A model generated the notes under the pieces. The model made no database searches. It was given only the letters and a program-made list of their open reading frames with translations, and was not told where the DNA came from. This document shows, piece after piece, positions 33,265 to 42,033 of a DNA stretch of 48,235 bases. The translations under genes and the position numbers were made by a program. Position 1 is the first letter of the stretch. The number at the start of each line of letters is the position of its first letter. Source of the stretch: Nonomuraea endophytica (GTDB lineage Bacteria; Actinomycetota; Actinomycetes; Streptosporangiales; Streptosporangiaceae); contig NZ_JACHIN010000030.1 in assembly GCF_014203235.1 (NCBI RefSeq), forward strand, positions 1 to 48,235, given 5' to 3'.

Positions 33265-34402
33265 CACTTCCCTCTCGCGGAGACAGGCCAAGCAGATGCT
33301 CGGCCGCTTCTTCGGGCCGGGCCAGCACGTTCTCGGCCAGTTGGGTGAGGCAGACCACCACCGTGGACACTCGGGACAGGGGCTTGGTCCGCTCGCACGC
33401 GGTCTGCAACAGCCGTGCGCCCGCGTAACGGATGCTGCGGATCAGTGCCGCATCCGCCGTCGCGGAGTCCCACCCGCGGACGCGCACGTAGGTCGCCCAG
33501 AACGCCCGCATCGCCTTGTGCATGCGCCCCAGCGGGAAGCGAGCCTGGTCGAGGTAGTGGTCGGGTTGCTCGCTGCCGGTCAGCGGGAACGAGATCAGCC
33601 AGTGGTGCAGGTAGGAGGAGAAGATCGAACCGGTGTCCCAGCAGGCATCGCCGAGGTTGCCGAGCTCCCAGTCGACGAGCGCCAGCCGGGTGTGCCGGCC
33701 GGAGGTACCGGCCGCGAGGACCACACAGTTGTCCAGCTTGAGGTCGTGGTGGATGAAGGCATCGGTCCGCCAGCCGGCGCGTAGCTCCGCGAGCGCCGCC
33801 CGCAGCTCCGGAGACGACTGCACGATCCGCACCAGCCCGAGGCCCGCGTTGCTCATCTGGCGATAGAACGCCGTTCCCGGCCGGTCCAGCCGCAGCGCCC
33901 AGGGCAGGTAGCCGGGAAACTCCGATGGTCGTTCCCGCGCCGGGCCGGTGGCATGTTCGTGCAGATCGGCGAGTGCGGCCCCGAGCCGGGTTCCGAGGGT
34001 GACCGGAAAACGCCGCGTACGGGCATGGTGGGTGAGGAGGTCCGATGCGTCCGGGAACAGTTCCAGGACGAGCACGCCGTGGTCTGCGTCGAACCCCAGG
34101 CAGCGTGGCACCGGCACCGAAGCTCGGCTGGAAGGATGTCGCCGGGCAAGCGAGTCGAGCAGCGCATACACCGCTGCCTCGTGTGCGGTCGTTCCCGGCC
34201 CGGTCCAGCCGGTGACCGGCTGGACCGGATCGGACCTACCCTGCTTGATGAACAGCCCGACCGCCGGGTCGGCACGCACAATGACGTTGCTATGACGGCT
34301 GGACGCATCGACCATGCCGAGACCGCCGTCAACTACCGCGTCCGGGTGAACATGCTGCCGATCCAGCAGATAGCCGGTCAGCTCCGATAGGCCGAGGACC
34401 AT
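33257..34402 (-). CDS. APH-fold kinase-like protein (LanK type)
   Basis: A 381-residue aminoglycoside-phosphotransferase-fold protein. The catalytic loop is FIHHDLKLDNCVVL and the metal-binding segment LALVDWELGNLGDACWD. The N-lobe includes VIVRADPAVGLFIKQG and a hinge HGVLVLELFPDASDL. In class V lanthipeptide clusters such proteins phosphorylate Ser/Thr of the precursor. The ATG lies 3 bases after the precursor stop, so synthesis is coupled to the substrate gene. Confidence 0.82.
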   Translation of the reverse strand: MVLGLSELTGYLLDRQHVHPDAVVDGGLGMVDASSRHSNVIVRADPAVGLFIKQGRSDPVQPVTGWTGPGTTAHEAAVYALLDSLARRHPSSRASVPVPRCLGFDADHGVLVLELFPDASDLLTHHARTRRFPVTLGTRLGAALADLHEHATGPARERPSEFPGYLPWALRLDRPGTAFYRQMSNAGLGLVRIVQSSPELRAALAELRAGWRTDAFIHHDLKLDNCVVLAAGTSGRHTRLALVDWELGNLGDACWDTGSIFSSYLHHWLISFPLTGSEQPDHYLDQARFPLGRMHKAMRAFWATYVRVRGWDSATADAALIRSIRYAGARLLQTACERTKPLSRVSTVVVCLTQLAENVLARPEEAAEHLLGLSPREGSDE

Positions 34403-34405
34403 GGG

Positions 34406-34693
34406 TTAGCAGCCGAAGGTATTGCTGCATACCTGGAGGTCGGTCGCGCAGCCGAAGTCGGTCGGAAGCGCGGTGGTGTGGCAACCGTCGGTCTCGATCC
34501 GGCAGGCCGGAACGTGCAGGTTGTTCGTGCACGTGACGGCATCCGAAAAGGCCGCTTGTGGAAGATACGGCCGGCCGTGCTCGACGAACGGGGTGACGTC
34601 AGCCGATTGAAGGTGCCTGGCGACAATGCCGCCCTGCAGGAAAGACGCTTGCGGGTTCGAGGCGAACCCGTTGCTGCCGAACTGACTACGCAT
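34406..34693 (-). CDS. Lanthipeptide precursor peptide, putative class V
   Basis: A 95-residue precursor. SD AAGGAG lies about 4 bases before the ATG. The N-terminal part (MRSQFGSNGFASNPQASFLQ onward) is Cys-free and resembles a leader. Six Cys fall in the last 42 residues: DAVTCTNN, VPACRIETDGCHTTALP, TDFGCATD, LQVCSNTFGC. Interleaved Thr and Ser can supply dehydroamino acids. The protein ends in Cys, which would allow a C-terminal ring or an aminovinyl-Cys; no decarboxylase is encoded here. The leader-core border cannot be fixed. I do not recognise this core from any known compound. Confidence 0.82.
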   Translation of the reverse strand: MRSQFGSNGFASNPQASFLQGGIVARHLQSADVTPFVEHGRPYLPQAAFSDAVTCTNNLHVPACRIETDGCHTTALPTDFGCATDLQVCSNTFGC

Positions 34694-34806
34694 GTCGCTC
34701 CTTCGATGACGGCGGCGATCGATTCACCGCCTCCTGTGCGTTGCCGTGCTCACGGGGAAGGCCTTGCGCCTTACACTGGTTGGGCGTTCCATCGCGTTCC
34801 GTGGCG
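34679..34806 (-). promoter_or_regulatory. Precursor promoter region, direct repeat of 28985-29124
   Basis: It contains the 5' UTR and promoter of the precursor gene. GCGTTCC (plus sense) recurs at 34784, 34794 and 34804, exactly 10 bp apart, the spacing of a helical turn. The other copy keeps the first at 29100 and a near match at 29110. Probable activator or sigma-factor contact sites. Confidence 0.5.
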
Positions 34807-34845
34807 TTCCATCGCACCAGCGCGTTTCCGGACTCTTCGGCCCGT

Positions 34846-34870
34846 CTCTACACGTGCGCGGCGTGTAGAG
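34846..34870. terminator. Hairpin upstream of lanthipeptide cluster
   Basis: CTCTACACG and CGTGTAGAG form a 9-bp perfect stem with a 7-base loop. It is followed by a second hairpin. Confidence 0.5.
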
Positions 34871-34879
34871 GGGTGCTCG

Positions 34880-34912
34880 CGAGGGCCCTGCCCGTGACAG
34901 GGCGGGCCCTCG
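34880..34912. terminator. GC-rich hairpin
   Basis: CGAGGGCCC and GGGCCCTCG pair, with inner GCCC/GGGC and one bulged T. Together with 34846-34870 it isolates the cluster from its right neighbours. No U-tract. Confidence 0.55.
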
Positions 34913-35200
34913 GTCCCACGGCGACCTCAGGCCACGCCTGCGTGCCTGGCGGCCGGACATGCTGGGCGATTTTGTCGCCGCCGCGGCGTACGAGAGGTCA
35001 TGGTGTCGGCGATCACGTTGTCGAGCCGGAAAAGCATGGTCAACTTCACCGATGTGAGCCGGACCGGGAAGCCTCGATCGCGCAATGGGGTCAGGTCACG
35101 ACATGTGCGTGTCGTCTGGACTTGGTCAGCCCATTCCATGATCATTTTGGTAGTCCATCAAGGGCTCGCCAAAGGGGGATCATGGCGCGAGAAGAGCTTG
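34913..35200. other. Intergenic gap
   Basis: No convincing gene on either strand. Confidence 0.4.
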
Positions 35201-35228
35201 CCCCTCTCGAGGACCTCCTCGAGAGGGG
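35201..35228. terminator. Perfect hairpin before the epoxide hydrolase gene
   Basis: CCCCTCTCGAGG and CCTCGAGAGGGG form a 12-bp stem around ACCT. It ends 24 bases before the GTG start and 14 before the SD. It could be a terminator for incoming transcripts or a 5' UTR structure. Confidence 0.55.
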
Positions 35229-35252
35229 TCAGAGAAACCCTTGGAGACTCCA

Positions 35253-36392
35253 GTGACCCAACACACACCCATGATCGCTGTCACCGACGGCGAGCTGGAC
35301 GAGCTGCGCTCCCGGCTGCGCCACACCCGCTGGCCCACCCCGTGGCCCACCGGCGCGTGGGAGGCCGGCACCGACCCCGGCGAACTGCGACGCCTGGTCA
35401 CCTGCTGGGCCTCCGGCTACGACTGGCGTGTCCACGAGGCCACCATCAACGCGCTGCCGTCCCACGTCGCGGACATCGACGGCACCCCGGTCCACTACCT
35501 GCGCTTCGACGGCGAGCAACCCGGCGCCCTGCCGATCGTGCTGACCAACGGCTGGCCCAGTTCCTTCCTCGAACTGATCACCCTCGCCCGCCGGCTGGCC
35601 ACGCCGTCGCGGTACGGGGGTGACGCCGCCGACGCGTTCACCGTCATCATCCCCTCGCTGCCCGGATTCGCCTTCTCCGCTCAGCGGCCCTCGCTCGCGC
35701 AGCCACCGCAGACCCAGGAGATCTGGCACCGCCTCATGTACGACGAACTCGGCTTCGCACGCTATGTCGCGCACGGCAGCGACCTGGGCGCCGGCATCAC
35801 CTCCCGGCTCGCCGAGGCCCACCCCGAGTCCGTGGCGGCGATCCATCTGATGGCGGTCGCCGGCCCGCCCGCCTACGACGCCGACAGCCTCGCCCCCGAG
35901 GAGCAGGAGTACCTCGACTCCATCGCCCGCTGGTCCGCCGAGGAGGGCGGATACCAGCACCAGCAGAGCACCCGCCCGCTCACGCTGAGCTACGGTCTGT
36001 CCGACTCGCCGACCGGGCTGCTCGCCTGGATCGTCGAGAAGTACCGTGCGTGGAGCGACTGCGATGGCGACCTGTCGTCCCGGTTCAGCGACGACTTCCT
36101 CCTCACCCAGGCGTCGCTCTACTGGTTCACCGGCACCATCTCGACATCCTTCCGTCCCTACTACGAGTACGCGCAGGGGCTGACGAGGAGGGTGCAGCGG
36201 GTGGAGGTTCCCACGGCCCTCGCCCTGTTCCCGGCCGACCTCGCCCAACCGCCGCGCAGTTGGGCCGAGCGCACGTACAACATCACGAGGTACACCCGCA
36301 TGCCGCGTGGCGGACACTTCGCCGCCCATGAGGAACCCGAACTCCTCGCGCACGACCTCACCGAGTTCTTCCGCCCACACCGCAATCCGTAG
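35253..36392 (+). CDS. Epoxide hydrolase, microsomal (EHN) type
   Basis: A 379-residue alpha/beta hydrolase with the N-terminal EHN segment (TDGELDELRSRLRHTRWP). The oxyanion motif is LTNGWPSSFLE, nucleophile D177 is in HGSDLGAGI, and the general base H355 is in PRGGHFAAHEEP. It hydrolyses epoxides to diols via an alkyl-enzyme ester; the substrate is unknown. GTG start is chosen because GGAG lies 6 bases upstream, whereas the in-frame TTG at 35,241 has no SD. It stands alone on the plus strand. Confidence 0.88.
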   Translation: MTQHTPMIAVTDGELDELRSRLRHTRWPTPWPTGAWEAGTDPGELRRLVTCWASGYDWRVHEATINALPSHVADIDGTPVHYLRFDGEQPGALPIVLTNGWPSSFLELITLARRLATPSRYGGDAADAFTVIIPSLPGFAFSAQRPSLAQPPQTQEIWHRLMYDELGFARYVAHGSDLGAGITSRLAEAHPESVAAIHLMAVAGPPAYDADSLAPEEQEYLDSIARWSAEEGGYQHQQSTRPLTLSYGLSDSPTGLLAWIVEKYRAWSDCDGDLSSRFSDDFLLTQASLYWFTGTISTSFRPYYEYAQGLTRRVQRVEVPTALALFPADLAQPPRSWAERTYNITRYTRMPRGGHFAAHEEPELLAHDLTEFFRPHRNP

Positions 36393-36466
36393 ACGATCAC
36401 TGACAGTCATGGACGCCACCCACGGCATCGTGCTGACCGCCTACTCGCCAGTTGCCGGCCCCTGTC

Positions 36467-36679
36467 TCAGCCGGTCCTCCTGCACGGCCGGTTCTGCTGT
36501 TCCAGCCATTTCGTGATCGCTCGGTTCGTTTCTTCGGGCTTCTCCTGCTGGATCCGGTGGCCGCAGTCCAGGCTGACCACTTCCACGTTGGGGACGAACT
36601 CGGTCAGGTTCTCGGACCTCGCGACCAGGTCCCGGTCGCCGTAGATCATGAGGGTGGGCTGGTGGATGATCGGGTCCGC
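36467..36679 (-). pseudogene. C-terminal fragment of an alpha/beta hydrolase
   Basis: The frame reads DPIIHQPTLMIYGDRDLVAR, then VVSLDCGHRIQQEKPEETNR and ITKWLEQQ. This is the acidic-residue loop (GDRD) and catalytic-His loop (CGH) of an alpha/beta hydrolase. The rest of the gene is missing; the frame opens at the stop codon of the upstream VOC gene. Confidence 0.7.
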
Positions 36680-37081
36680 TCAGCCTTGCAGGCCCGCCGG
36701 GTCGAACCAGATGACCTCCCACAGGTGGCCGTCCGGGTCGCAGAAGCTGCGGCTGTGCATGTCATGGGTGTCTGGCTGATCGACAGGAGACCCGCCTGCG
36801 GCGAGCGCCTTGTCCACGAGGTCGTCGACCTCTTCCCGGCTGTCCACCGACAGCGCGAGGATCGTCTCGGTGACCTGCGTGGCGTCGGCGACGTCGCGTG
36901 GGGTGAAGCGCCGGAAGAGCGGCTCGACCAGCACCATCACCTGGATCTCGTCGCTGATCACCACGCACGCCACGTCGTCGTCGGTGAAGTCCGGGTTCAT
37001 GGAGTAGCCGAGCGCGGTGTAGAAGCTCTTGGCCTTCGCCAGGTCCTTTGTCGGCAGGTTGACGAGAATCTTCTTCGGCAT
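36680..37081 (-). CDS. VOC-superfamily (glyoxalase-like) protein
   Basis: A 133-residue protein. KILVNLPTKDLAKAKSFYTA and LGYSMNPDFTDDDVACVVIS open the first beta-alpha-beta-beta-beta module. SRSFCDPDGHLWEVIWFDP closes the second, with the usual DPDGH and E. Such single-domain proteins act as dimers and bind a metal or antibiotic-like ligand; the substrate is unknown. Length is normal. Confidence 0.85.
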   Translation of the reverse strand: MPKKILVNLPTKDLAKAKSFYTALGYSMNPDFTDDDVACVVISDEIQVMVLVEPLFRRFTPRDVADATQVTETILALSVDSREEVDDLVDKALAAGGSPVDQPDTHDMHSRSFCDPDGHLWEVIWFDPAGLQG

Positions 37082-37289
37082 GATCTGTTCCTCTTCTTCG
37101 GGGTGTTCACGTGCGCTTACTGACCGCCGGTGCCCGCACCCAGGACCGGCGGACTGCGTCTCGGCGGTGATCCTGCCCGTCCGTCCGGGCCGGCTGCTCC
37201 TGTGATTCGTCTTCGGCCGGCTACGGCGCGCTCTCGTTGAGCTGGACGGACGGCAGGTACCGCATGATGGCGAATGCGCTGGAGCGGGA

Positions 37290-37712
37290 TCAGGCGGACA
37301 GGCGGCGGGCGATGGCCGGGACCACGATCGCCGCGGCGATCACGTGCGTCAGCATCAGCAGTACCCTCGTGGCCGGGGCCGCGTCCACGAGCACATCCGG
37401 CACCAGCGACAACACGGTGAGCGCGATCGTGGTGCGGACGAACGCCGTGCGCGGACGGCGGGCCCGGCGGGCCAGGACCAGGGCGAGCGCCAGGCCCACC
37501 ACGGAGAAGATGACGGTCAGCACGCCGAACCCGGGCACCGGGATCGGCACGCCGCCGACAACCAGGCTGATCCCGGCGAACTCACCCGCTGCGGCGACGG
37601 CCGCGGTCGCCGCGCCGGCGACCGCCGAGGCGACCAGTCCACCGATGACCAGCGACTGCGTCGAAGAGGGAGAGGTAGCGGTGGTGATGTCTGCGTGGAT
37701 GTTGTGCGCCAT
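37290..37712 (-). CDS. Four-helix membrane protein, DUF6069-like
   Basis: A 140-residue protein with about four hydrophobic helices (SLVIGGLVASAVAGAATAAV; GVLTVIFSVVGLALALVLAR; TTIALTVLSLVPDVLVDA; ATRVLLMLTHVIAAAIVVPA). The pattern, including ISLVVGGVPIPVPGFG between helices 1 and 2, matches DUF6069 family proteins. Function is unknown. Confidence 0.7.
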   Translation of the reverse strand: MAHNIHADITTATSPSSTQSLVIGGLVASAVAGAATAAVAAAGEFAGISLVVGGVPIPVPGFGVLTVIFSVVGLALALVLARRARRPRTAFVRTTIALTVLSLVPDVLVDAAPATRVLLMLTHVIAAAIVVPAIARRLSA

Positions 37713-37995
37713 GGTGATGCCTTTCGGGGGGAGAAGTTACTAGGAGGGGTACACGCCGGTCTGCAGATGCCCTGAAGCGTTGAGCGTCTTCCGCGCATGT
37801 AGGCGCGGAGCGACAGCGGGACGAAGATCACTGGTAGTGCGGCCACCGGGTGCGCGAGCGGCCAGGCCACGTTTCCGGATGGGGCGCCCGGGTTGCCGAT
37901 CAGCTCCCGGGAGGTCCTTGTGGGCTTATGGTGTGGCCTGGTCGAGAGCCCTTGCGATACATTCGGCCGCAGCCGAATCCAAAGGGTGCCCGCAT

Positions 37996-38970
37996 ATGCT
38001 CACGGTGGCGTTCTCCGCCTACGACGTGACCTCGATCAGGTTCGCCTACTCGCCGCTGAGGGAGATCTCGGCCAGCGTCCACGCCCTGCGCACCCCGGCC
38101 GGCCGGGCGCTGCACCTGCCATGGTTCAAGCAGGTACGCCCCAACCTCACGGCCGACCTGGCGCCCCTGCTGGACCTCATCCCCGGCGGCGCGTACATCC
38201 CGGACTTCCTGTGTCCCATCCCCACCGTCCCCACGCCGGACCTGGCCGGTGAGCTGGCCGCCCTGCGCGCCCTTCCCGACGAGGTGATCCGCGGGGACCT
38301 GGACCGCATGACGAGCTGGCCCACCTGCGGCCCGCTGGAGGGCACCGCGATAGAGCTCTACGAGAACCCGGGTCCGGCTCTGGACCGGCTGGCGCAGGCC
38401 ATCGGGGCGTACTGGCGGATCGCCATCGCGCCACACTGGTCCCGCATGCGCAATCTGCTCGAAGGTGATCTCCTCTACCGCGCCGGCCGGCTCGCGCAGG
38501 ACGGCCCGGCCGGGGTGTTCGCGGACATGCACCCGGCCATCCGCTGGGAAGATCGCACCCTCTACCTCCAACAGCGGCCTCAGGAGCTGTCCCGCGTGCT
38601 GAAAGGCGAGGGCCTGCTGCTGATCGCCTCCGTCTTCGTCTGGCCAGGCCTGTTCCACCGCACCGATTCCCCCGGCCAGCCGATCATCACCTACCCCGTG
38701 CGCGCCATCGCCACCCTGTGGGAACGTGGCACCGCGCCCGCCCCCGACGCGCTGGCGGCCGTCATCGGCCGCTCCCGCGCACTGCTGCTGACCGAGCTGG
38801 ACACCCCCGCCTCCACCACCGACCTGTCCCGCCGCACCGGCCTGGCCGCTGCGAGCGTGTCCGAGCAGCTCGCCCTCCTGCTGTCCGCGGGCCTGGTCAC
38901 CAAGCACCGCGTCGGCAGGGCCATGCTCTACGTACGGACCCCGCGCGCCCAGAGCCTGCTGGACGACTGA
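37996..38970 (+). CDS. DUF5937/ArsR-like transcriptional regulator
   Basis: A 324-residue protein started at the ATG of MLTVAFSAYDVTSIRFAYSP. The N-terminal 230 residues (EISASVHALRTPAGRALHLP; LLLIASVFVWPG) are typical of DUF5937. The C-terminal 70 residues form an ArsR-like winged helix (RSRALLLTELDTPASTTDLS, RRTGLAAASVSEQLALLLSA, GLVTKHRVGRAMLY). It is probably a repressor; no target was identified. Confidence 0.8.
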   Translation: MLTVAFSAYDVTSIRFAYSPLREISASVHALRTPAGRALHLPWFKQVRPNLTADLAPLLDLIPGGAYIPDFLCPIPTVPTPDLAGELAALRALPDEVIRGDLDRMTSWPTCGPLEGTAIELYENPGPALDRLAQAIGAYWRIAIAPHWSRMRNLLEGDLLYRAGRLAQDGPAGVFADMHPAIRWEDRTLYLQQRPQELSRVLKGEGLLLIASVFVWPGLFHRTDSPGQPIITYPVRAIATLWERGTAPAPDALAAVIGRSRALLLTELDTPASTTDLSRRTGLAAASVSEQLALLLSAGLVTKHRVGRAMLYVRTPRAQSLLDD

Positions 38971-39309
38971 CTCCGCAGGGTTGATTCGGCGCGACTGCCT
39001 AGTGACTCGCAGCCCCTCTCTGGACGGAGCCGGCCCCTCGCGATCATGAAGCGGGGTCCTGCGAGAGGTCAGGTGGAACACCCCCGAGGAGAGCCCTCAC
39101 GGCGCTCCCCGGTCAGCCGCGCCGGCCGATTCGGGGGCCGGCGCCACGGCGGCGTCGCGGGACCGTCCCCTCGACCGGATCACGGCATCAAGCTGAGGTC
39201 CGCAGTCCGGGTTGTGGGCGACGATCGAGGCGTACGGTGCGGTGGCGAACGCCGTACAGGCCGTGCACGGCACCAAGGCCAGGCCCGCCGGTCGGCCGGT
39301 CGGTGCGGT
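38971..39309. other. Gap with possible coding remnant
   Basis: No gene supported. A minus-strand stretch at about 39,190-39,285 (PCTACTAFATAPYASIVAHN, then PDCGPQLDAVI) looks protein-like but has no recognisable family. Confidence 0.3.
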
Positions 39310-39711
39310 TCATGGCGAGGTCCGGCGTTGCTTCAACTCGGCTTCCGCGACGTGCCGGCGGCCGTCCATCAGTCGGTCGCGGACTTCGGACTCCAGGGCG
39401 CGGAAGGTGGCGTAGTACCCCGCGTCGTAGTCCTCCACGATCTGAAACGTCCACCGATCCTTGATCACGTCGCGGCCGACCAGATCGCGGCGGATGCGTT
39501 CGGCCAGCTCACGCTGCCCGGCCTTGTCCAGGAGCTCCGTCACCGCGTCCAGGGCGAAGTCAGCCCTGCCGGTGAGCTGATGAAAGGTGTACAGGTGGCC
39601 CCGGGCTCGCTCCAGAAGCTCTAGTGCCTCCGTCAACTTGCCCACGGCCTCCACGGTGGTGTCGTCGGCGTGCTCGGGACGTCGGTGCTCGGAATCGGGC
39701 TCGTATGCCAT
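39310..39711 (-). CDS. Conserved-looking hypothetical protein (133 aa)
   Basis: It starts MAYEPDSEHRRPEHADDTT. A helical body follows, with KLTEALELLERARGHLYTFH, DAVTELLDKAGQRELAERIR and DVIKDRWTFQIVEDYDAGYY. No enzymatic motif. Similar proteins of unknown function occur widely in actinomycetes. Composition and codon use are gene-like. Confidence 0.65.
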   Translation of the reverse strand: MAYEPDSEHRRPEHADDTTVEAVGKLTEALELLERARGHLYTFHQLTGRADFALDAVTELLDKAGQRELAERIRRDLVGRDVIKDRWTFQIVEDYDAGYYATFRALESEVRDRLMDGRRHVAEAELKQRRTSP

Positions 39712-39899
39712 GACCTGCCCGTACCCGCGTCGTCCTCGATAAACGCACCGCTTGTGCGTCGTTTGGCACGCCCCGGCCTCGATCGAGGGCGCCGCGATAC
39801 CGGTGTCCGAGGTCGGCCGGGTGAGCTCGGCCTGCCCCAGTGCCGGACACCGTCGACGCCGAGACCGGCCGCCACGGAGATGAGAGTGGCAGCGCCGAG

Positions 39900-40075
39900 C
39901 CCGGTGATTCCTCCAGCGGCAGGACCAGATGGCGGGATTCGACCTGCGCACTAGCGTGCAGCCGGTTGAGCAGGCCCCGCTCGGCGCCCTCCGGCAGGGA
40001 GGCCCGCGCCGCCAGTTCGGTGATCTGGGGCGTAGCGATGCGGTGGCACTACGCCGTGAACGGCGGATCATAACC
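39900..40075 (-). pseudogene. Type III polyketide synthase N-terminal remnant
   Basis: On the minus strand, SAVHGVVPPHRYAPD runs in one frame. ITELAARASLPEGAERGLLN and RLHASAQVESRHLVLPLEE continue in another. This is the conserved N-terminus of chalcone-synthase-like enzymes (..PP.R......E........LP.....LLRRLH..A.VE.RHL.LPL). One frameshift is present and everything after about residue 60 is lost. Confidence 0.65.
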
Positions 40076-40116
40076 TCCACGATTGCCCTCACCCGTGGCC
40101 CCTACGGCATGGAGGC

Positions 40117-40386
40117 TCAGCCGGCTTCTCCAGAGCCGCGCGCACGCTGCCCGCGTACGGCCAGAACGATGTCCACGACCGTGGCCACGATCACCACGCC
40201 GGCCCCGATGGCCAGCAGCGGGATGCCCATCAGCAGGCCGAGCACACCGAGCGCGACGGCGAAGATCAAAATGAAGGAGCCGATCCTCACGTGCACCACA
40301 ACGCGCGGGGTGGCACGGGCCATCGGCTTGCCTTCGGGCGAGCGCTCGGGCGGGCGGTAGTCCTCATTGTGCGTCATGATCATCAA
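40117..40386 (-). CDS. Small two-helix membrane protein (89 aa)
   Basis: The first 30 residues are polar and basic. Two hydrophobic segments follow (IGSFILIFAVALGVLGLLMG; LLAIGAGVVIVATVVDIVLA), then a basic tail. The actual start may be MTHNEDYRPPE. Function is unknown. Confidence 0.55.
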   Translation of the reverse strand: MMIMTHNEDYRPPERSPEGKPMARATPRVVVHVRIGSFILIFAVALGVLGLLMGIPLLAIGAGVVIVATVVDIVLAVRGQRARGSGEAG

Positions 40387-40417
40387 CTCTCGATGTCGAT
40401 GGGCTCGGCGATGCTGT

Positions 40418-40751
40418 TCACGGCAGTGATCCCTTCTTGGTGATGTACGGCTGAAGCCGTCGGATCAGCGCGGCAGGATCGGCCACGGTGACGGTCAGTC
40501 CGCGATGGCGCACGAGCCCGATCGGCTCGCCACCGTGCACCGGCGAGTGGAAGCGGAGACACACGCCCTGCCTGGTGTTGGAACCGAACGTCAGGCCCCG
40601 GTCGGCCAGCGAGCACACCCCGCTCGGTGACGATGACCGCGCACGTGTCCGGCCGAATGCCCAGCAGCGACAACGGCCGGCGGTGGCGGTCATCGAAGGC
40701 GAAGGCGAACCGGTCAATGGACGGCAGCGGCATGTTCCCGATCTCGCTCAC
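40418..40751 (-). pseudogene. Frameshifted hypothetical gene
   Basis: GTG 40749-40751, preceded by GGAGG, begins a frame reading MPLPSIDRFAFAFDDRHRRP, then LLGIRPDTCAVIVTERGV. After about 40,615 the protein-like sequence continues in the adjacent frame (ADRGLTFGSNTRQGVCLRFH; GLTVTVADPAALIRRLQPYI). One indel therefore breaks an approximately 110-residue gene of unknown function, unless it is a sequencing error. Confidence 0.55.
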
Positions 40752-41009
40752 GGAACCTCCCCGACACGCACCACAGAGGCCGCCGGCCTCCGACATCGCG
40801 GGCGCCACGGCTTTCCCACAGCTCACCCTGAGTGGCCGGGCGCTGGTGACAGCGTCGGGCAAGCGCGGCAACAGGTCATGAGACTAGGCTGCCCTCGTAT
40901 CGGCACATAAAACGACGCATAAACGTCGCACGCTTCCACCCTGACCGTCCCGGCGCCGGGCTCGCAGCAACCGAACGGCCAGCGACTGCGGAGCCCGGCA
41001 CCGCTGGGC
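40752..41009. other. Gap
   Basis: No gene or signal recognised. Confidence 0.4.
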
Positions 41010-41250
41010 GGCGGCTGGGCTCATCAGAGCCCTACTGGATCCCGAAGTCGGCTCGGTGAAGGTGCTGGGCGTCGACGATCGGCCCACCGGTGCGGCAACT
41101 CCAATGCCAGCGTCCTGGTCGACATGGACGATCACCGCGTCGTCGACATCCTGCCTGATCGGGAGGCCGGTACCTTGCCGAATGGCTGCGCGCACGCCGA
41201 GAACAGAGCCCGTGTCGTGCGAACGCCGGACGAACTCGACACGCACAAGC
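41010..41250 (+). pseudogene. ISL3-family transposase remnant
   Basis: LIRALLDPEVGSVKVLGVDD, then in a shifted frame SVLVDMDDHRVVDILPDREA, then LAEWLRA in a third frame. These reproduce the catalytic-domain start of ISL3 transposases (VLGVDD....GT.LVD...RR.VDLLPDR.A.TLA.WL). At least two frameshifts and missing ends. Confidence 0.65.
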
Positions 41251-41315
41251 CCTGCCTGCATCATGACCTCGCGCCTACCCCGCTAGTTCCGGGGTAGGCG
41301 CGCGAGCCACGCGGA

Positions 41316-41550
41316 CCCATAGCTGGATCGAACGAGCCGCCTGTCTGGACGCGGATCCGAAGTTGTTCTTCCCCATCTCGGCGGACGGGCAGGGCGCGGC
41401 CGAAGGAGGTGTGCGCCAGATGCGTGGTACGCGATCGCTGCCTGGCCTATGCGCTGGACACCCGTCAACTGCACGGGGTGTGGGGTGGCACTGACCCCGC
41501 ACCAGCACGGCGGGTTCGCGAGTCAACCCTAGATGCCCCCTTGGGCTCAT
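41316..41550 (+). pseudogene. WhiB-family pseudogene
   Basis: The first frame reads SWIERAACLDADPKLFFPIS. After a shift near 41,405 another frame reads VCARCVVRDRCLAYALDTRQ, then LHGVWGGTD. All four cysteines and the G-V-W-G-G turn can be seen, but they are split over two frames, so no intact protein is made. Confidence 0.7.
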
Positions 41551-42033
41551 GAACCTGGTGCGACACTCCGGCCATTGCCACCGGGCGCCATCTGGCGATC
41601 TGCTCGTGTCAGGTCATCCGCGCTTTGCGGCTCGGCGGTTCGGCTTGCGTCGGGCGCGAGTCGTCCGCGCCAAAGCGGCTGTGGCCGTGTCGGTGGCCGT
41701 GCCTATGAGCAGGGCGAGAACCATCGCCCCTATCGCGAAGGCCGCCTCAGGACCTGGCAGGCGCTGCCGTAGCCGCTGCCTGGCGCGCTGCGCTCTCCCC
41801 GTCTCGTCCCGGCCGAACGGGCTGGGCGACCTCAATGGAGTGCGGATCAGCGGTCATCACGTCAGCTACGGTCTGGGCCGTGTCATCCTCCTGAATCGGT
41901 GTCCCGAGAGCCTCTACCCATGGGCGGCCACCGCATGTGGTCTCTGCTGACCTTCCGCGCGAATCCGTGTCCGTGACGGCTGTCCGGGTGCGATCCCGAG
42001 ACCGATGGCCCCGCCGGGGGGCAGGTGTGCGGC
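41551..42033. other. Gap
   Basis: Open frames on both strands lack family signatures and plausible starts. I see nothing supportable. Confidence 0.35.

Noticed and set aside
40884..41264. Minus-strand 126-residue open frame
   Set aside because: It is antisense to the ISL3 transposase remnant and has no family signature.
41549..41950. Plus- and minus-strand open frames in 41.5-42.0 kb
   Set aside because: GC-rich chance frames; no SD, no recognisable motif.
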